Of a stretch of DNA of 64,000 nucleotides, positions 52,240 through 63,909 are shown piece after piece. The position numbers and the translations under genes were made by a program. Source of the stretch: Bathynomus jamesi (lineage: Eukaryota; Arthropoda; Malacostraca; Isopoda; Cirolanidae). The stretch's first letter is position 1. Each line of letters begins with the position of its first letter. The notes under the pieces were generated by a model. The model saw nothing but the letters and a program-made list of their open reading frames with translations, was not told the DNA's origin and did no database searches. The stretch is from the NCBI GenBank assembly GCA_023014485.1, contig JAJOZX010012255.1:42501-106500 (forward strand). Direction: 5' to 3'.

Positions 52240-53200
52240 TAGGATACAGGTTACATTTACTAAGGCAATGAACGAACTTTGGTGCAAAGTCTTGGATGGT
52301 TAGGAACCCAGCGACCTGCGGTTTATCAACCGTTTATCAAGTAGTTTGTTGGGAAAAGAGATGTTAACGGAGAGTGATCCGTTTTTACATTTAACCATAA
52401 GTAATGTTCTTGAATTTCTTCAGAGCCCATACAGTGGCTAAAGCCTTGCGCTCAGTTCCTGGATAGTTTCGTTCTGGTTTAGAAAGTAAATAACTGGCGT
52501 AGGCTACAGATAATTCGGCACCATTTACTTTTTGAAGTAATACAGCACCTAACTCATAGTTGAAAGCGTCAGTGGGTAGTATGAAGGGTTTGTCAAAATC
52601 GGGAACTGCAATATATGTTTTCGGCGGAGTTTATGGCCTGGGGTTTCAAAAGCAATTTGTTGTTTGGGATTCCAAATAAAAGGGAATTTACTTTTGAATA
52701 AATTAGTTACAGGGGTTATATCGGAAAACTGGGGGATAGAATTGTAATAAATTCAAACAAATCCTATAAAGAACAAACCTTATTCACATTCCTAGGAAGA
52801 GGATAGTTCTGAAGTACTTGAAGTTTGGCGGGATCTGGTCGGATTCCGTCAGAACAGAGAAAAAGACTAAGTAAATAGAACGAAAGACTCGGCATTTTGT
52901 AAGTTTGACTTTCAATTTTGTCCAGAAAGGCATTCGAATACGTTCCTAAGGAGCAGAAAATTTCTTCAATGGTGTTCCAATAGACCACTATATTATCTAT
53001 AAATTAGGCGTGTAATTCTAATAATCCAGACAATATGAAGCTCATGAGTCGGGAGATGTTAGCAGGGTCATGGATAAAGACATTTTTCAGTATCCGGAGC
53101 AAGGTGGAAAGATGTAAAATATTCAAGCCTCACCAACTGCTGAATGATTTCTTACAGTTTTGCGTGCAGACACCTTAATTTTATTCACTTGTGCAGTCAG
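52240..53200 (-). pseudogene. Gypsy-type LTR retrotransposon pol relic (RT to RNase H)
   Basis: Reading minus from 53160: EIIQQLVRLEYFTSFHLAP, RLMSFILSGLLELHA, FIDNIVVYWNTIEEIF (the YLDD block, decayed to FIDN), SDGIRPDPAKLQVLQNYPLP (RT end), ITPVTNLFKSKFPFIWNPKQ. Next, a clean 74-codon stretch at about 52620-52400 reads VPDFDKPFILPTDAFNYELG, AVLLQKVNGAELSVAYASYL, SKPERNYPGTERKALATVWA, LKKFKNITYG: an RNase H domain with DFDKPF and ERNYxxxERKxLA. It ends with TDHS-L and RRSLGFLTIQDFAPKFVHCL. Gag, protease, integrase and LTRs were not found. No Met precedes the RNase H stretch. Confidence 0.85.
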
Positions 53201-53705
53201 GGATTCATCGAGGTTCGCTTTTTTTCTGAAATTTAGCCTACTGGTGGTTAGCAAAATTCATAAATTTATTGTGAAAGCTAACAACCTCTTCACAGGTTGT
53301 GGCAAGTCGTAGTTAGCATTATTCAAAGTAGAATAGATCGAAGTGAACGCGATGAGCTCTTCGACTTCATTCCCTCGAAGCCGAAAAATACTAGCTATAA
53401 CCGTAAGAGGGTGATAAGTCTGGAGATATTGGTGACTGCTGAAGCCAAGGGAATGGAGTTATCAGGCATGGTGTCTATCAAATTTTGATGATGAGGAGTA
53501 GAAAGGCGTGATATGGGAGGAAAAGTGTAAGTTCAGATTCAAACATCGCAAAGCACGCCGAAAAACGTATAAGCAGAAAGGGGGTCAGACAAATACTAAT
53601 TAGTCCATGGAAGTGTGGTTCCAATTTGTGAATACATACAAGTTAAAAAAATTATGAAACACGAAGTGTGGGTGTGTATTCGAAAAGTCTTGTTACCCCA
53701 TACAA
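53201..53705. other. No gene recognised
   Basis: About 500 bp between the Gypsy relic and the next mariner. A 63-codon plus frame (53297-53488) is unrecognised. Confidence 0.35.
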
Positions 53706-54341
53706 AATGTACATATTGTAATACCAATTTTATTTTTGTGTGATTAATTGTATTTATATGTGGTGGTGTAATTTAAGAAACAAGTTACTAGCAACAATTA
53801 CTTTAATTGCAGTAAATACAGTTACTAATTATCGTTTCTACATGTCTGTATCGCTTAATTCATTAACAAATGACGGGTGGTATGGTTTCATGCCGAGATC
53901 TTTTGTCATGTGATCTCTCGTTGTGGACATGGGGACTGCAAGTTCTTGTAATCGTTTCCGAAGTGATTTTTTAGGTGAACGAACCATTGATGTAATCAGA
54001 CCTTCCCATTGTTCTGCTCGCGTTGTTGGTCTTCCCGACTGTGGTCTGTCCTTGATGGAGGCAGTTTCAAACAGCTTTTTCTCCCAGCGTAATACCGTCT
54101 TGTTTGGTGGTGCAGCCTTATTGAATCTTGTGTTGAAATCATTCTGGATATCATGCATCATTTTGCCAGTATGTGACCTTTCATGAGCCCATGTGCTCAT
54201 CGCTATCCTTTCCTCCAGAGTGTAAGTGGACTGGTCTGCCATTGTTCACACAACTCTAACACCTGGAAAAGAAAAAAATGTCAATTAATCACATATAAAT
54301 TCAATTAATCACACAAAAATAAAATTGGTATGTACACCCTG
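53706..54341 (-). mobile_element. Mariner deletion derivative, about 636 bp
   Basis: The right end, reversed, is cagggtgtacataccaattt, then tatttttgtgtgattaattg and atttatatgtg. The left end has tgtacatattgtaatacca and the same following 40 bp, with a 6-nt insertion at the terminus. The interior has a single N-terminal HTH frame on the minus strand. Confidence 0.75.
53838..54242 (-). CDS. Mariner transposase N-terminal DNA-binding protein (catalytic domain deleted)
   Basis: The 134-codon intact frame starts MADQSTYTLEERIAMSTWAH, then HDIQNDFNTRFNKAAPPNKT, VLRWEKKLFETASIKDRPQS, GRPTTRAEQW, SPKKSLRKRLQELAVPMSTT, ending LGMKPYHPSFVNELSDTDM. This is the bipartite HTH linker region of a DD41D-like transposase, with GRP linker, truncated after KPYHPS where the catalytic domain begins. 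This is the second HTH-only mariner in the window, and again it has no stop or shift. Confidence 0.7.
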   Translation of the reverse strand: MADQSTYTLEERIAMSTWAHERSHTGKMMHDIQNDFNTRFNKAAPPNKTVLRWEKKLFETASIKDRPQSGRPTTRAEQWEGLITSMVRSPKKSLRKRLQELAVPMSTTRDHMTKDLGMKPYHPSFVNELSDTDM

Positions 54342-55299
54342 TACATAGAAAAGAAAAAATAAAATCCAAAATATTTTTAGAAAAATATAACAAGGGTCAA
54401 AACTCTACGGAAGTGTATGAAAATTTGGAAACAAGTTCTCTAATTTAACCAAAGAGTTGAAAGGAATGAAAATCAGGTTCGGTTAACCTAAAGAAATTTA
54501 AACTGAAATTAGGATCAAGACGGAATTCAGTTACGTAAATGTGTATGCGAATAGGGTGGAGCGAATTGATTGGAGATCGAAGTCTTGTGAGCGTTGAAAC
54601 GTTACGAGTCCTCGATGGGTATTTGGTGAACCCACTGACGGTGAAACGTCCTTGATTTTAAGGAGTTAGTGATTTGGATGGGGCTCAACTTGTCCCAGTT
54701 GACGATCTGAAATTAAGGTTCTGAAAGTAATTCCTCATATAGCGAAATTAAGTTTGTAAAGAACAATTTTGTCTTCGAGGATTCCTACTGTGAACTTGAT
54801 CACAGAATGATTTTCAAATTCCTAACTACCTAACCCTAGTTATCCCTAACTAGTCCTAACTCTTCAATAGGCATAAAAAATAATTAAATTAAATTGCAAT
54901 AAATTCAGTAAATTTCAACTGCAATTGTCGTGGATGGAATAGAGAAAAAATTCACTGAATAAAAAATAAATTAAAACAAAATTTGGAATTTAAAAACTGC
55001 CATTGTACATTACACAGATGGAAGTAATAACGAATAATTATATTAATTAATTAATTAATAATTAAAAAATAAAATAAATTATAAAAAAATATACACACAA
55101 CTTTCTAAAATTAATAAATTTATAATATTTTATAAAATTTATAAAGTATGAAGTGGAATCCTAACTTTATTATTCTTTTTCTTTTAAGCAGGAAGGCGGG
55201 GCCAAGGGCGAAATTAATATTGTATAATATTAAAATAATATAATTAAAAGTAAAAGTTAACGTACTAATTCCAACGAAATTGCTAAAAAACATCATACA

Positions 55300-55339
<40 letters not shown>

Positions 55340-55350
55340 GATATAATATA
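54342..55350. other. No gene recognised
   Basis: 54400-54800 is less AT-rich with gcgttgaaacgttacgagtc and ggtgaaacgtccttga words, possibly the 3' portion of a Penelope- or LTR-type element. 54850-55170 is A/T-rich, and a LINE-3'-UTR trace lies at about 55176-55215. (TA)n precedes the next mariner. Confidence 0.35.
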
Positions 55351-56945
55351 CCAGGTGGGCGAAAAAAACCTGGCCATTTTTGTTTTTCCTACAAATTTCA
55401 AACTAGTCAAGCTAATACACTGAAATTAGTACAAGATGTGCTGAAAACCTCGGTTAATTATCTTTGGCCGTTTCTTAATTATAAAAAATTTAACTTGATG
55501 AAATAAACAGCGAGATTTTGTGAAGCTGACTACGCCCTTGGATGTGTCAGATATTCGCTACAAAACAAGCAGTTTGCGCATGCGCACCTAAGCCAATGAT
55601 AAGTGGCCACATGGCGAATTGGTAGGCTAGCAGTGTCAGATTTCTTTAAGAAGTGTTGGCTGATGGAATGTTTTTTTATTATTCTTTTTTTCTTGTGGTG
55701 TTAATTAAAATTCTATCGTAATGGTTTTAAGTAAAGAAGACTTAGCTGTTATAAAGGCGTGTTTTGCCGAGAAGGATGGAGTGCTAGAAAAATAATTAGG
55801 AATTTCCGGGAAAAAATTGGAAAAGAATTACAGTACAATATGTAATAAATAAAACTAGACAATCAGGTCAATTGGCAGAAAACGTGGCAGCGGTCGTCCG
55901 CATACTGCTCGGACTCGAGAAAACTAAAGGTACGTTGAAGAGCATGCGTTGTCGCAGGAAAATAATCCTGGTACTCATCTTTCGCAGAGAAAAATGGCGA
56001 ATATTTAAATATTTCGCGCAACAGTGTCCAAAACATAATGAAAAGTAAAGGAATCAGATCTTTTAAAAGATTGAGTGCCCCAGAATAACAAAAGAAGCCA
56101 TGGGAATATGGTTAGAAAGGTGTAATTCTTTGTACAGGAAATTTAATTTAGCAGACATTAAACGCGTTTTTTTCAAGATCAGTCCGACTTTACATTAACT
56201 GTATCAACAAATCGACAAAACAACCGAGTCAATGCATTAACTTCAAAATCGGAAATCCCGCCAACCGTCTTTATATCCATTTCACGATTTTCCAAGAAAT
56301 TAATGGTATCTTGTGGTGTTTCTTACAATGGAAAAACCAAATTATTCTTTACTGATCCACAGAAAACAAAAATGAACTCGCAAAATTACATTGAACACCT
56401 CGGAGAACTTTTACCGGAATGTCAAGACTTGTACCCGAACGAAGATTTTATTTTTGTTCAAGACAATGCACCATCTCATTCAGCCAAGGCAACCCGAGAA
56501 TTTTTGATGGGAACATTCCTGAATTCATAAAAAGTGAAGAATGGCCCCCCCCCCCCAATTTCTCCTGACTTAAATCCTCTGGATTACTTCGTGTGGAATG
56601 AGCTGAAGTCATTGGTGTAATGGTGTATCATGGTCGCAGGGAACCATTTTCAAACCTGGAAGCACTTACACAAAGAAATGAGGTTGTCTGGACTATGGTG
56701 TCCCAAGACAAAATCAAGTCATCCATAGATCAGTGGAAAAGGAGAGTACTGGCCGTAATTCAAGAAAATGGGAGACCAATAAAACATCGATTTCAATAGG
56801 GTAAGTTTTTATGAGTTCCATTGAAATTTTGAGCACATGATAACTATACTATTTGCTACATCTTGTACTAATTTGGGTGTATTAGCTTGACTAATTTGAA
56901 ATTTGTAGGAAAACAAAGTGTCCAGGTTTTTTTCGTCCACCCTGG
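55351..56945 (+). mobile_element. maT-like (about DD37D) mariner, 1.6 kb
   Basis: TA-flanked. Left ccaggtgggcgaaaaaaacc and right, reversed, ccagggtggacgaaaaaaac continue as inverted repeats for about 130 bp (aatttcaaactagtcaagct, aatacac, aagatgt). The length is close to full size. The transposase is broken in many places. Confidence 0.85.
55721..56785 (+). pseudogene. maT-like mariner transposase, heavily frameshifted
   Basis: It starts MVLSKEDLAVIKACFAEKDG. Later pieces: GRKRGSGRPHTARTREN (GRP linker), QDQSDFTLTVSTNRQNNRVN (first-Asp block), MVSCGVSYNGKTKLFFTDPQ (56303 frame), FIFVQDNAPSHSAKATREFL (second Asp) and ISPDLNPLDYFVWNELKSLV (third Asp). The second-to-third Asp spacing is about 37 after allowing for shifts, including one in a C13 run near 56545. 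The C-terminus is recognisable only as scattered words. Confidence 0.75.
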
Positions 56946-57003
56946 TATATATGGGATGAATTTCACAATAAAACACGTGACGTGAAATGAATGAATGCTG
57001 CAA

Positions 57004-57007
57004 ACCC

Positions 57008-57048
<41 letters not shown>
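57004..57048. repeat. (TA)n next to a mariner-like end
   Basis: aaacccggtatata begins a (TA)n of about 40 bp; cccggta resembles a solo mariner terminus. Confidence 0.7.
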
Positions 57049-57049
<1 letters not shown>

Positions 57050-57514
57050 CAAGTGTAAGATATGAAAAACATTTTCCTTCACTCAAAATAAAACCTTCTA
57101 AATTTAGAACTTATAACTTCTTTTTGACGGTGCATTCAGTTTCATATAATAATTTGTTTTAATAACACATAACTTCTTTAGATAGAAGAAATGATACTCA
57201 AAACTTCTTTTTTTTGAGTGATTTATTCCTTTAAGGCCGGAATATTTTGTAGGCTTAAGTTTTGAATGCGTGTATTTGAAACGTTACCAATTTGTACCAG
57301 TCGTCCTGAAAGGGTTAAAAAAATAAAAAATAATATTTCTATGTGTAGAAGGCTGAAGGAAAGCTTTGTTTTCTGCGTATATTTAAAACCCTTTTAAGGG
57401 ATAGACATACGTATATGTATCATATTTGTTTAATAAACTTAGGATATAAATGCATTATCATATTATAGTTATTCGTAGACGGTATATTTAATGTATTTTA
57501 GTATTTTTACTCAC
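57049..57514. other. No gene recognised
   Basis: AT-rich DNA; if the candidate exon at 57515-57647 is real, this would be its first intron sequence on the minus strand. Confidence 0.35.
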
Positions 57515-57647
57515 GCGTTCCCTTGGTTCGACGCTTGCGATAATAAATGTAATTTTCGTTCTTAAAGAATACATATTTATAACTGGTTTGGCTTCTTCGA
57601 CGCAGTTTTGCAGCCTTCCCAAGAGAAATTGCCAAATCCATTTTCAT
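57515..57647 (-). CDS. Candidate basic small ORF or first exon, unrecognised
   Basis: The minus-strand frame from ATG at 57647 reads MKMDLAISLGKAAKLRRRSQ, TSYKYVFFKNENYIYYRKRR, TKGT, then c|GTGAGT, a strong 5' splice-donor match (57514-57509). Without splicing it ends after two more codons (RE, stop), giving 46 codons. It is rich in Lys/Arg and Tyr and free of microsatellite or transposon similarity, unlike its surroundings. I do not recognise the protein. It may be a first coding exon or chance. Confidence 0.25.
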
Positions 57648-57767
57648 GAAGAAAAAGAAATAGTATTTATCAGTAAATGAATGATGTCATTTAATTTAAA
57701 TGTATATTTTGTCTTACTGAAAAGTTGGTATTCAAAGTTCCTTATATCTCATACATATATGATACAC

Positions 57768-57985
57768 ACAGACCGTGCATGGAACAAGGAACTCTTCTGG
57801 GAAAATCAAATCCACTATAGTCCGAATAAGTAATGGCAAATGACAAACACTATAGTTTTTCTTTTTCATGATGTTAATCCGACGTGGGCAACAGGTCACT
57901 CGCAAAGAGGCCCCAAAAATATTGCTTCCCTCACCAACTATCAGCGAAACAGATAGGACCCAGCTTTGGAAAGCTGATTGATTGA
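57768..57985 (+). repeat. Unclassified repeat R2, copy 2
   Basis: Matches 18095-18312 (reverse) for about 215 bp: cagaccgtgcatggaacaag, ccactatagtccgaataagt, ggcaacaggtcactcgcaaa, cttccctcaccaactatc. It is flanked by (AT)n on the right, as in the first copy on one side. Confidence 0.75.
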
Positions 57986-59220
<1,235 letters not shown>

Positions 59221-59258
59221 CAACGAATCAAGAGATATCGAAGGAAAACAAATTTTAA

Positions 59259-60303
59259 ATGCACAAGGGGCAACGAAAAACAGAGAACATAAAAATTGTC
59301 CTGGCTAATATTCAAGGAATAAGACCAAACCAATCACTCAATAAGGTTTCGTACCTGAAAGGATTTATGGACGAAACAAGGGCGGACATCGCATGCCTCA
59401 CAGAAACTCATCTTAAAGATTGCCAAGGAAATTGTGAAAACTGCGAACATTGTATTGATAAGAAAGAGATAAATATAGAGGGCTTTCAACTTACTAAGAG
59501 CGGATAGAACGACGAGACGTAAGGTGGCTGTGCATATACTATATGTACAGGAAGGCCATCTGACAGAGACGTAATAAGTAAATCAAACAGCAGTGAAAAT
59601 AGAAAAACTAAACGTGATAGTAATAGTCATCTATAGACCTCCAAGCACCCCAACCGAAAAATTCTCGGAGGCCATTAATGACATCAGAAAGCTAATAAAG
59701 GCATAAACCCCCCATCTCCCAATATAATGATCTGCGGAGACTTTAACTTCCCATTTATAAAATACAAAAAGGTGGACAGGAATAATATATTCACCAGGAA
59801 AAGGGGGGCACAAGAGAAGACCAGGAACAAGCAAAATGTTGATGGCTCTCACAAATGAGTTTATACTGACACAGGAAATAACAGAAAATACCAGAAAAAA
59901 TAACTGCCTGGATCTGGTATTCACGAATAACACGAACTTGATTGCTGATATAAAAATAACCCCAACCATTATCTCAGACCACAACTTAATCGAGATATCA
60001 ACAAATATAACGACAGTATTAAATAACAATACACATATTGAGGAAAGAAGTAAATTCGGGGCCTTTAACTTAAACTCCAAGACTATAAATTGGGATGCAA
60101 TCAGATCGCACATGGCCCAAATAGAATGGAGAACAATTTTCGAGAATAAAACAACTGGAGAAATGCTAACGACCTTGGAAGAAAAAACGCTGAGAATTTT
60201 AGAAAAATATGCTCCGAAATCACAGCCAAAAGGAAAGAGGAGCTGGCAGAGAGGCAAAAGAGAAGATTATTCCGCAAGAGAAAGAGAGTGGAGGCGAAGT
60301 TAG
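59259..60303 (+). pseudogene. LINE apurinic-type endonuclease domain (broken)
   Basis: [15 protein letters not shown] opens the domain, then FMDETRADIACLTETHLKDC with the catalytic Glu-containing TETHL. A stop lies at 59505 after EGFQLTKSG. Shifted frames continue IVIVIYRPPSTPTEKFSEAI and ICGDFNFPFIKYKK (GDFN block). Then 59836-60303: CLDLVFTNNTNLIADIKITP and TIISDHNLIEI (SDH catalytic block). It nicks target DNA to prime reverse transcription. Three frameshifts or stops separate the blocks. Confidence 0.85.
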
Positions 60304-61751
60304 GCAACTGCGGAGATAATGACAGGAAAGCAATAAAAGAAAAACTGGAGGGTATCGATAGGGAAATACAAGCCCTGATTAAGGACCCTAAAGAGAGGAA
60401 AGAGGAAAAGGCGGTAGAAGCAATAAAGGAAAATCCAAAATACTTCTATAGCTATGCAAAAAGGAAAACAAAAACGCGCGCCGCTATTGGGCCATTAAGG
60501 ACGAGAAATAATGAACTAACCGACGATCCAAAAGAAATATCTAATACATTGAGGGCTCAAAATGAATCAGTTTTCAGGTCCTCAAAAAGTGACAAAGCGA
60601 TACCTGACATAAATGCATTCTTTGAAGAGCAATTGCAAGGAGAGTATAAAACAGACTTTGATTTTACCCGAGAAGATGTAGCGAGAGCTATAGGACAAAT
60701 AAAACCACATTCAGCTGCAGGTCCGGACAATTGGAACGCATTATTGATTAAAAACTGTAAAAATGAAATAGCTACATCTTTATACTGGATATGGAGAAGA
60801 TCCCTAGACACTGGGAAATACCAAGCATCTTGAAAGAGCAAACATTGTCCTATATATAAAGGAGGGGACAGATCTCAAGCAAAGAACTATAGACCAGTGT
60901 CATTGACGTCCCACCTCACCAAAGTATTTGAAAGAATAGTTAGAGAGAAAATTTATGATTTCCTGGAGACACGGGAAAGATTCAACGAAAATCAGCATGG
61001 ATTCCGATCAGGTAGACCATGCCTATCACAACTAATATAACACTACAACAATATCCTAGATGCATTGGAAGGCAATAACAACTACGATGTTATATACACA
61101 GATTTTGCTAAAGCTTTCGACAAATGTGACCATGGTATAATAGTACATAAAATGAAATATATGGGAATAACAGGCAAAGTGGGAAAATGGATCTACAACT
61201 TCCTCAGAGAACGTCTACAGGTCGTCAAAATTCAAGGTTTATCATCATCAGAATCGGAAGTACAGAGCTCAGTACCACAGGGGACAGTACTGACCCCACT
61301 CTTGTTCATTATCATGCTAACAGACATATACAGCGGAGTAAACAGCAACAGTATAGTAACATCCTTTGCAGACGATACAAAGATCAGCAGAAAAATCAGC
61401 GATGTACATGACGTGGAGGCCTTACAGAGGGACATGGACAAAATATACAAATGGTCAGAAGACAACAACATGTCATTTAACACCAATAAATTTCAGCTCT
61501 TGAGATATGGTAGAAAAGAAGAACTTAAACAAACTGCATATTATGCTCCAGATAGACAGGAAATTCAGAGAAGCACGAAAGCGATCGATCTCGGGATAAT
61601 AATGACAGATGATGCGAAATTCGAAACACAAAATCAGGTAGCGATAAATAAAGCAAAAAGAGTCGCCGGTCAGGTACTAAGAACGTTCAAGAGAAGGGAC
61701 AGGACAGTAATGATTCCCCTGCTAAAAACACTGATTATACCAAAACTATAA
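60288..61751 (+). pseudogene. LINE reverse transcriptase domain, only two internal stops
   Basis: The reading frame is constant from 60288 to 61751 apart from TGA at 60831 and TAA at about 61036. Motifs: HSAAGPDNWNALLIKNCKNE, PIYKGGDRSQAKNYRPVSLT, ENQHGFRSGRPCLSQL, VIYTDFAKAFDKCDHGIIVH, SSVPQGTVLTPLLFIIML, IVTSFADDTKISRKISDVHD (catalytic FADD), NNMSFNTNKFQLLRYGRKEE. Thumb-like KRVAGQVLRTFKRRDRTVMI follows. The intact frame and motifs imply recent activity. Confidence 0.9.
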
Positions 61752-61910
61752 AAAGGAAGAAACTAATAAACTAGAAGAAACGCAAAGGCATTTCACAGCC
61801 AAGATTGATGGCTGCAAAGAACTCAACTACTGGGAAAGACTACGTAAACTAAATCTGTACTCACTGGAAAGAAGAAGAGAGAGGTACACCATAATCTACA
61901 TATGGAAATA

Positions 61911-62284
61911 TATATACTGTATATATACATACTAATGTACGTAGTGGATGGTGTGATAAGAAAGTATTTATATAAAAAAAGAACATTAAAAAATATTTGA
62001 TAGCACAATAAGAGAGTAGTAACGAAAGAAGATGAGAAATAAAAGATGGCGTTTGAATATTGATATCAGATAATTTCCATATGCTCTGATCATAAAACCC
62101 TTCCATCTTTTCCATATTTCTCATTGTCTGTAGTCTTCTTTTTATAGCACTATTATCGTATACTTTATTTCACGCGAAATAATAAGTGTCGAAGTACAAA
62201 AAAGCTTCATTAAAGTTTATTATCAGTAAGAATATACAGTAAAAAGAAAATTAGTCATTTATGACGAATTTCAGCTTTTTCAAC
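61911..62284. other. No gene recognised
   Basis: AT-rich DNA after the truncated LINE; short minus frames only. Confidence 0.4.
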
Positions 62285-62410
62285 ACTGTAACAGACTCCT
62301 TGACTGAATTGTTCATTCTGACGAAGGTCTAGCTTTTCGTTCCACCTTGCACCTACAGCATAATGTGGAGTCTGACTCGCGAACCCCCAAGGAAGTCCGA
62401 AATCACAAAC
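62285..62410 (-). mobile_element. SINE body fragment (twin-tRNA family)
   Basis: The minus strand reads gactccacattatgctgtag, gtgcaaggtggaacgaaaag, ctagaccttcgtcagaatga, acaattcagtcaagg, matching the SINE body at 43730-43795. Heads are absent. The plus strand beyond (62395-62470) has gatcagaagttaatc resembling a decayed 5S core, but weakly. Confidence 0.65.
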
Positions 62411-62540
62411 TCCGATACTTCCCGATCAGAAGTTAATCAACCAGTGAAATTTTACTGTTTGGGGGTAGAGCCGAAAATGTTTAAAACACTTTGTTTCGAT
62501 AATTAATTAGAGATAAATGTTAGCTTTTTCCAGGATCACT

Positions 62541-62801
62541 CATTCCTATACTCAGCGAAGGTCAAGCTTTTCACTCCATCTTGGACCTACAGTTTAACGT
62601 GCAATCCGAACCACGCCCCACCAGCAGCCCAGCATCTTAATCATTAGGCTACCCAGGGTACCCATTTATCTACCAACCACTTTCTTTATTGTGTGGAAGG
62701 ATGAACAGCTGGGTTTTGTTGCGCGCCGCCTGCCGTCATCGGGTCTCGATCCCGAGGCCGATGGAGGCCGAGTGAACGACGCTAACCACTACATCACCGA
62801 G

Positions 62802-62806
<5 letters not shown>
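62541..62806 (-). mobile_element. Composite twin-tRNA SINE, second copy
   Basis: On the minus strand: tgcgcctcggtgatgtagtg, then gggatcgagacccg (head 1), linker with ccacacaataaagaaagt, tagcctaatgattaagatgc and gtggttcggattgcacg (head 2), then aaactgtaggtccaagatgg and agcttgaccttcgctgag. It has the same order as 43528-43800, missing the 3' tail. The (AT)n run abuts its 5' end. Confidence 0.88.
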
Positions 62807-62835
<29 letters not shown>

Positions 62836-62838
<3 letters not shown>

Positions 62839-63107
62839 CGCAAGGGGGTTCTAAGCTCGTGCTCTTGAGTGCTCTTTGTGCTCGTTTGTACGTGCTTGTT
62901 CCTGGAGGTTTCACGTGCGCCCTCCCGGCCCTAGCACCCAAGGATGATGGGGCTCGACCCTGCAGTCCTTGTCATCCTTGGTCTTTTTCCACTTCGACTG
63001 TCCCCTCCACCCTTTCTTTTTCCTCTGTCTTTCCTCTCACTTTTTCTTTGTTTTTCCACTGAGATATGCCCTTTAAATAGAGGTGAATCGGTTCTTCCCG
63101 AACTAAA

Positions 63108-63123
<16 letters not shown>
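62836..63123 (+). mobile_element. SINE-like repeat, family R1, copy 2
   Basis: The same 285-bp unit as 1785-2058 (opposite strand), beginning cccgcaagggggttctaagc and ending cttcccgaact followed by about 21 A residues. The retained poly(A) shows its orientation and suggests recent retroposition. It is adjacent to (AT)n on both sides. Confidence 0.65.
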
Positions 63124-63141
<18 letters not shown>

Positions 63142-63909
63142 CACACGCATCGCTGACTACTAATCTACTGACTCTGGGTTCGATATATATTGATATATTG
63201 ATGATCATACAGTATAGTGTGACGTTTCATCAATTTATGTTGAGTGATTCAAACGTTATGGGGCGGACCTCCATTTGACGTTTGACCACTATTTGTGATC
63301 TTGATCTTCGATGACACATCGTCTGGTGATGATCCATACGTGAGTCAAGTTCATCAATTTATGTCAAGCGGTTCAAAAGTTATAGCAAGGACACGAAAGT
63401 ATGAAGAACGGACGGACAAGTGCAATCGTGCAATCTAGTACGGCCTTTCCAAATTTATTTGGTCGGGGAATAAAAGTAATTATAAAGAATTGTAGCTGAA
63501 ATGTATTAACAATTCGGGTACTTTATACAATAGAATATTTGATTTATTTAAAATTGAATGACATAACACAAAATTCAAGGGAAAGAACGCTAAAATACAT
63601 AACGTATAAGTTAAAATAGGAAGTACTTTAAAGTAAATGTTTCCTTGTAGTTAAAATGTCGTGCTTCTCCTCTCAAAAACTACTTCTTTTCTCTGTAATG
63701 AAAAGAGAAATTTGGATTCTCTCTCTCTTCTAGCTTCGTCTAAATACTGGAGCGAAAAACCGAGAGACATTTTTTTTTTTCCCTAAAGCTAAAATGTTAC
63801 CCCTTATTTTTAAAAATTAACTTGAATTTGTTTTAAGTTAGGTAAATTTAAAAAAAAACATTTTCTTGCCTTGCTGTTATGCAGTTTCTAGTCACTGTTC
63901 CAGTGTTCC
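63124..63909. other. Short direct repeats, no gene
   Basis: ttcatcaatttatgttgagtg (63227) recurs as ttcatcaatttatgtcaagc (63352), each followed by ggttcaaa-like and gttat words; then ggacggacaagtgc. The rest is AT-rich with no coding homology. Confidence 0.5.

Noticed and set aside
59631..60257. 208-residue minus-strand frame, the longest open minus frame near 60 kb
   Set aside because: It lies opposite the LINE endonuclease, whose motifs (GDFNFP, SDHNLIE) are clear on plus; the minus frame is a shadow.
62691..63062. A 123-residue protein starting MWKDEQLGFVARRLPSSG
   Set aside because: The frame crosses a SINE, an (AT)n run and the R1 repeat, so it is a chance fusion.
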